Shown here: piece by piece, positions 59,911 to 64,000 of the stretch | Position numbering within the stretch: the stretch's first letter is position 1 | How the letters are laid out: each line of letters opens with the position of its first letter | DNA from: Adiantum capillus-veneris | Lineage: Eukaryota; Streptophyta; Polypodiopsida; Polypodiales; Pteridaceae | Assembly (NCBI GenBank): GCA_014529385.2 | Contig: CM043944.1 | Coordinates: forward strand, 84,169,384-84,233,383 | Direction of reading: 5' to 3' | Length of the DNA stretch: 64,000 nucleotides | Translations under genes and position numbers: made by a program | Notes under the pieces: generated by a model | Seen by the model: the letters and a program-made list of their open reading frames with translations, nothing else | What the model was told of the DNA's origin: nothing | Database searches by the model: none

Positions 59911-61549
59911 ATTGGTTGAGGACTTTGTGCTATCGTCTATGGGTGACTAGTCTTGGTCTTCATTCTTTGATGTCTGTGATGACTTCTTCATGTTTGCATT
60001 CTGTATCTCTGACATCTTTTGAGCCATTGGCATCCCCATAATGATATCATCTGTCATATCCTTTGCAGCAATCACGCGGAATTGAGCTATGATGATCTAT
60101 GGACTTACTTGAATGGTGGTGGAGATGATTCCCCAGCATTTTGCTTGTTTGTTTCTAGATATGCTCACAAATTCAAGAGGATCTTCCAGTTGTGGTTGGC
60201 CACATTTTTTCCAAGTGCGAAAGGACGTGAGGTTCTTGTCTAGCTAAAAATCTAGCTTTACTTCGCTTGACAGTGTTTCTTCGTTTTCACCAACAATGTT
60301 GCACTTGATCTTCTCAGGATTTGTGTCTGAATTGACTTCTTTTGTTATGGCAACATCCTTTGGTTGAACTGTATCTGCATTTTCTTTGCTTCGATCACCT
60401 GCTTCAATTGATGTTGACTCGTTTGATTATGATACTGCACTTTTTTGCAATTCTTGAGCATTGTCCTCATGCATCTGAGTAGCCTTTGATCTTAGAAGAT
60501 CCATTGTACTTTTTGGCAGAATCTGTCTCTTTGGAGGAGATTTTCGGTGGTGACCTTTGTGTAGCCTTCTGGACTTTAGCTCCTATTGACTTTGACCTTT
60601 GTGCCACTTGTTCTGGCAGCTTGAGGCTTTGCATCATCTTCAGATAGTCTTTGACTTCAGTAGGGCCATCTGTGTGGGTTGGTACAAGATCATGACCTTG
60701 TTGACATTTGTTACTATGTGCATCTTGATATGCATATGTGAGCTTGATCACATGTAACTGTTTGAACACTATTGGATTTGTCGGCTTTTGGCTTTGACTT
60801 GTGGAGATCAACTGAAACTTCTATCCTTGATGATCTTCATATAGGCCTTTGTCTGCAGATTCTGAGGAAACCTCAGTCAATTGGAAGCTTCCAACAACCA
60901 TATGATCTTTCAATGGTTTCGGCTTTGAATGGGTATGCTGGCTAAAGGCTCTAGGGATTCTAACTGGTGTAGCATTTCCTGTTACATAAGCTGAGCTTGA
61001 TGGATTTACAGCTCCCCCCTTCCTGGTGTGATCACTATAGCCTGCTTCATTGTAAGAGTCCAAAGTTTTTTGGGTTTGGTTTAGTCTCACCTTTTGGGAT
61101 TGTAAAGGCACGCTTTGGGTAGCACTGTTGACATTTGGCATCTGTAAACCTTCTACATAGTTTCCTATGTATCTCCTTGAAACATGACAAATTATTCCCC
61201 AAGTCAAGCTGTAGATAGCATTGTCTTTGCCCTGACATTGTCTATCCCATGGGTCTCCTATGATTTGAGCTTCTGTGATTTCAGGACTCAAGGCATCATA
61301 GATGCTAGACTCTCATCTATATGTACGACTGTTTTGGTCAAAGTATATGTTCGTTTGGTCACAACATCGAAGCGTGATTTCTGATGGAGGAGAGTTTGGC
61401 TCTAAATAGATTTCTGAGTTCACTCGGTTAATATCCTTCAGCTCTACAGAGGATGGGCTATAATAGATTCTTTCCTCTAAAATGAACCATCCTTTCTGAT
61501 CTATCATTGGACGCACTTCTATGAGCTGGTATGTGGGCCGTTCAAACAC
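59911..61549 (-). pseudogene. Gag-position coding remnant, family not recognised
   Basis: Pieces in one frame (61,549-61,313, 61,291-60,821, 60,811-60,467) are separated only by stops. They start MFERPTYQLIEVRPMIDQKG and contain GWFILEERIYYSPSSVEL, SIYDALSPEITEAQIIG and PKPLKDHMVVGSFQLTEV. Around 60,020-60,240 another frame gives DPLEFVSISRNKQAKCWGII. By position this would be gag, but I see no Retrotrans_gag core or zinc knuckle. The first stop (YR-stop-ESS) fits CGA to TGA. Confidence 0.5.
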
Positions 61550-63284
61550 TAGTTGATATTTTTTGTACAGAATACATTATACCCCGGGAAGAGAGAATAA
61601 GGAGGAGAGACAGTGAGTGGATGGCAGTGTGGGCGGGAGGGTTCACACGGAGCGGAAAAAGAAAAAGAAGATTTTTATTTTTTATTTTTTTCTTATGGTG
61701 AGAGAAACTATCCCAAGAGACCGTAAAGATCTACCCGACAGAGAATTTCATGCGCCGCAAGGCACGCTGGAGATCAACCGACCAATGCTCGTCGAAGAAA
61801 CTTTTTTCATTTTTTTAATTTTTTAATGCCCGAAAAAGCCAATTTTAGTCCGAAACTAGCCAAAAACGCTAAAATTTGCCAAAAAATCCCAAAATTTGCC
61901 AGAAAAGTCCAAAATCCCAGGAAATTCTAGGAATCTTAGAAAATTACCGGCATTCACAATCGAACATTTTCGATACACAAAAGCACACCGAAAATAGCAA
62001 ATTTTACCAAAAATGCGATTTGTGACACAATCGTCAATCTGGCCCCCGAAAATAGCAAACGCTCAAAACTCAACCACGGAGGGCATGAATGCGAACAAAA
62101 TGATGCCATAAAAATGCACACACAAAATAGCTTGTAAAGATTGCAAAATCTAATTTTTATGGAATTATCCAAAAATTACCAAAAAATTACCAAAAATTTA
62201 CAAAATTTATCCAAAAAATTTCTACAAATTCTCCACACATTGAGGCATGATGCAGCCAAATAAAATCATCAAAATCACATCAATTATTTTGCCAACAATT
62301 TTATCAAATAAATCAAGAATAGGCAATTAAACCGGCCAAATTGCCGACAAAAATAGGTCAAAAGTTGACGCAATTAGATTGTGCAAATCCTTGTTTTGAG
62401 CACAAAAACGTAGAAATTAATCATCACACACATCATTAATGCAATCAAAACATTGAATTAACCATGCAAATTTAAACACTCTTTAGGCGCGCACACACCC
62501 ACTAAAAAATTGGCAGTTTTTACCAATCTTTAGGTGCACACACAAAAGGGTTAAAACTTGTTGGATTTGCAATTGAATTCACAAATCAATAGTTAGTCAT
62601 GAGCACAACACACATCAATCATCACAATTCACAAATCATAACGCACACATTGATTTCTAGGTGCTCAAACATGGGCAAAATAGTGCACACACACCTAAAA
62701 TTAGCATGCACACACACTAAGACATTGACCATCCAAGCATGCAGCTAACTCGATTAGGCACCCAATGAGCAACACACATTCATCAATTAGGAATTGAAAC
62801 TTATCAAATTCATGCGCCGTCAATTCTTAAAAATTTTGGCATTACGATGGTGTGAAAATGAAGAATCGCAAAATTTTCAATCCCTAACATCACATTGCAT
62901 TGTATCAACATAGCATAGCATTACATTGCATCACATTACATTGCATCTTGGTGGGATATCTACACAATTCTACACATCTCTAGATTCTAGGGAGGTTGAG
63001 AATACCACCTTAATACCTTTCCGTTGAAGATCAATTGAATGGTTGAATGCTCCAATCCTTCATACCAAATTAGTAAGTTAGCAAAAATTAGTCAAATGAG
63101 CAAGGGGTTAGTGTGAAATTAGAGTGTGTAAACACACAATTGGAAAGATATGGTCACACATTAGGAAATTATGAACACAATGCTTCATGCACACACATTC
63201 AAAATCCACAAAAACATAAACAAACAAGTGAAATTAGTGAGGGAACGCATTTGTTTATGCCACAATTACACTAGCATAGGCCAT
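61550..63284 (-). other. 5' leader of the right-end element
   Basis: AT-rich, with loose AAAATTACCAAAAA-like repeats at 61,850-62,220 and CATTGCATCACATTACATTG words near 62,900. It holds a 40-base scrap of the SINE-like repeat at 61,703-61,745 (CTATCCCAAGAGACCGTAAA). Confidence 0.6.
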
Positions 63285-63303
63285 CGTCCCCAGCAACGTG
63301 CCA
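63285..63303 (-). other. Primer binding site of the right-end element
   Basis: On the minus strand TGGCACGTTGCTGGGGACG, two bases inside the LTR. It resembles TGGCGCCGTTGCCGGGGA, found at this place in Tat/Athila-type gypsy elements. Confidence 0.7.
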
Positions 63304-63305
63304 AA

Positions 63306-64000
63306 TATTGGAGGTCCCATCGTTGCAATAGCTCCAATGACCAACAAAATTATCAATCCGGAGGGATGAGCTACCCGGCTAGGGCATGGAAACACTCACA
63401 CGGTTAGTGAGCTAATTGTGGCAATACAAATGGTTAACTCTACGAGATGAGCTTCTCGGCCTATGGAGGAGCTAAGCCGCAATGAAGGGCAATCTCCATA
63501 TCCACTTCTCTTCACCTCTAATCAACCCAATCACACACACTACGATTGCAAGATACACACAACACTAATCCTATCATGCAACACACTAATCGCAAGCACA
63601 CACACATAGATCTATCGAGCACCACACTCCAATCAAACCTACATGCACACACAAGCAAAAGAGGGCAATCATACAAGATTAGAGAGGGATTAACCACTAA
63701 TTACTGTAGATCTAGCTAATCTAAGTATCATAGGCAATCATAAGAAGCATGAGAGAGGCATAGTGAGAGAGAATGAATCATTGATTAGAGTTAATCAACT
63801 CTCACGAGCAAGGAGAAGCTCAAGGACTCCATAGCCACACACCTCAAGAGCTCTCACCAAAAAGTGCTCTCAACAAATGACTTGAGAACCCTAATTTCTT
63901 TTACACACTGCTTTATATACCTAGGGTAAAAATATGCAATGTCCGGGTGTCCAAGGCCTTTAGGGCTCACCACTTACTGAATCTGCTACCTAGGCATACT
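63306..64000 (-). repeat. 5' LTR of the right-end element, cut by the window
   Basis: It matches 56,204-56,900 almost base for base and continues past 64,000. Confidence 0.9.

Larger units (their letters stand above)
56204..64000 (-). mobile_element. LTR retrotransposon with protease but no recognised RT
   Basis: The left LTR (56,204-57,123) is repeated directly at 63,306 to the window end. On the minus strand the right copy is the 5' LTR, followed by a PBS, a leader, coding remnants, a PPT and the 3' LTR. The PBS region resembles that of Tat/Athila-type gypsy elements. No RT, RNase H or integrase motif was found between the LTRs on either strand, so it is probably a non-autonomous derivative. 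Its right end lies outside the window. Confidence 0.8.

Noticed and set aside
60019-60243. Plus-strand frame of 74 codons
   Set aside because: It lies opposite a minus-strand coding remnant and has no recognisable motif.

Overview
This window looks like nuclear DNA of a land plant with a large, transposon-filled genome. The evidence is plant-type Ty1/copia and Ty3/gypsy elements, a CACTA (En/Spm) element with plant DUF4218/DUF4216-type transposase domains, a MULE transposase with a zinc-cluster/DDE/SWIM layout, GT-AG introns, L1-like LINE debris, and very long (CT)n/(GA)n/(CA)n tracts. I found no single-copy host housekeeping gene, no rRNA or tRNA gene, and nothing prokaryotic. The species cannot be named from the sequence.

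Layout. 1-0.6 kb: LINE reverse transcriptase remnant (-). 2.2-5.9 kb: decayed Ty3/gypsy element (+) with protease, RT, RNase H and C-terminal pieces, a polypurine tract and a probable 3' LTR start. 7.5-7.9 kb: possible copia PBS and LTR (-). 8.97-30.2 kb: a composite chromovirus region. A 5' LTR and gag-protease copy (8.97-12.0 kb) is followed by a 6.8 kb foreign island (12.0-18.8 kb) that holds a MULE transposase pseudogene (-), four related palindromes and a two-exon gene with a ParB-like motif (+). A second, 5'-truncated chromovirus copy follows, from mid-gag through the chromodomain and 3' LTR (18.8-30.2 kb). Its 3' LTR is interrupted by a nearly complete Ty1/copia element on the minus strand (23,493-29,040) with 193-bp LTRs, PBS, PPT and a near-perfect target duplication.

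30.2-42.4 kb: mostly anonymous sequence with SINE-like and copia/gypsy gag remnants, tandem duplications, an unassigned spliced pseudogene (35.7-36.8 kb) and a 76-bp minisatellite that repeats a TATA-like motif. 42,394-50,582: a structurally complete CACTA element with 9-bp CACTACAAG termini, a TAT/TAT target duplication, palindromic subterminal repeats, a five-exon TNPD-type transposase and a TNPA/Transposase_24-like second gene. Both genes are damaged by stops. Its left arm contains a SINE-derived tandem array. 51-56 kb: copia/gypsy debris including a 1.5 kb tandem duplication whose copies differ in a C-tract (7 versus 34). 56.2 kb to the end: a minus-strand LTR element with a 920-bp 3' LTR, a PPT with an adjacent hairpin, protease-like coding but no recognisable RT, and a PBS next to a second LTR that runs off the window.

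The genes here form no host pathway; they are parts of transposons at different stages of decay. The nesting gives relative ages: the copia insertion is younger than the chromovirus LTR it split. The CACTA element and the copia are the best-preserved units. The least explained items are the 12.0-18.8 kb island, the palindrome family, and the RT-less element at the right end.
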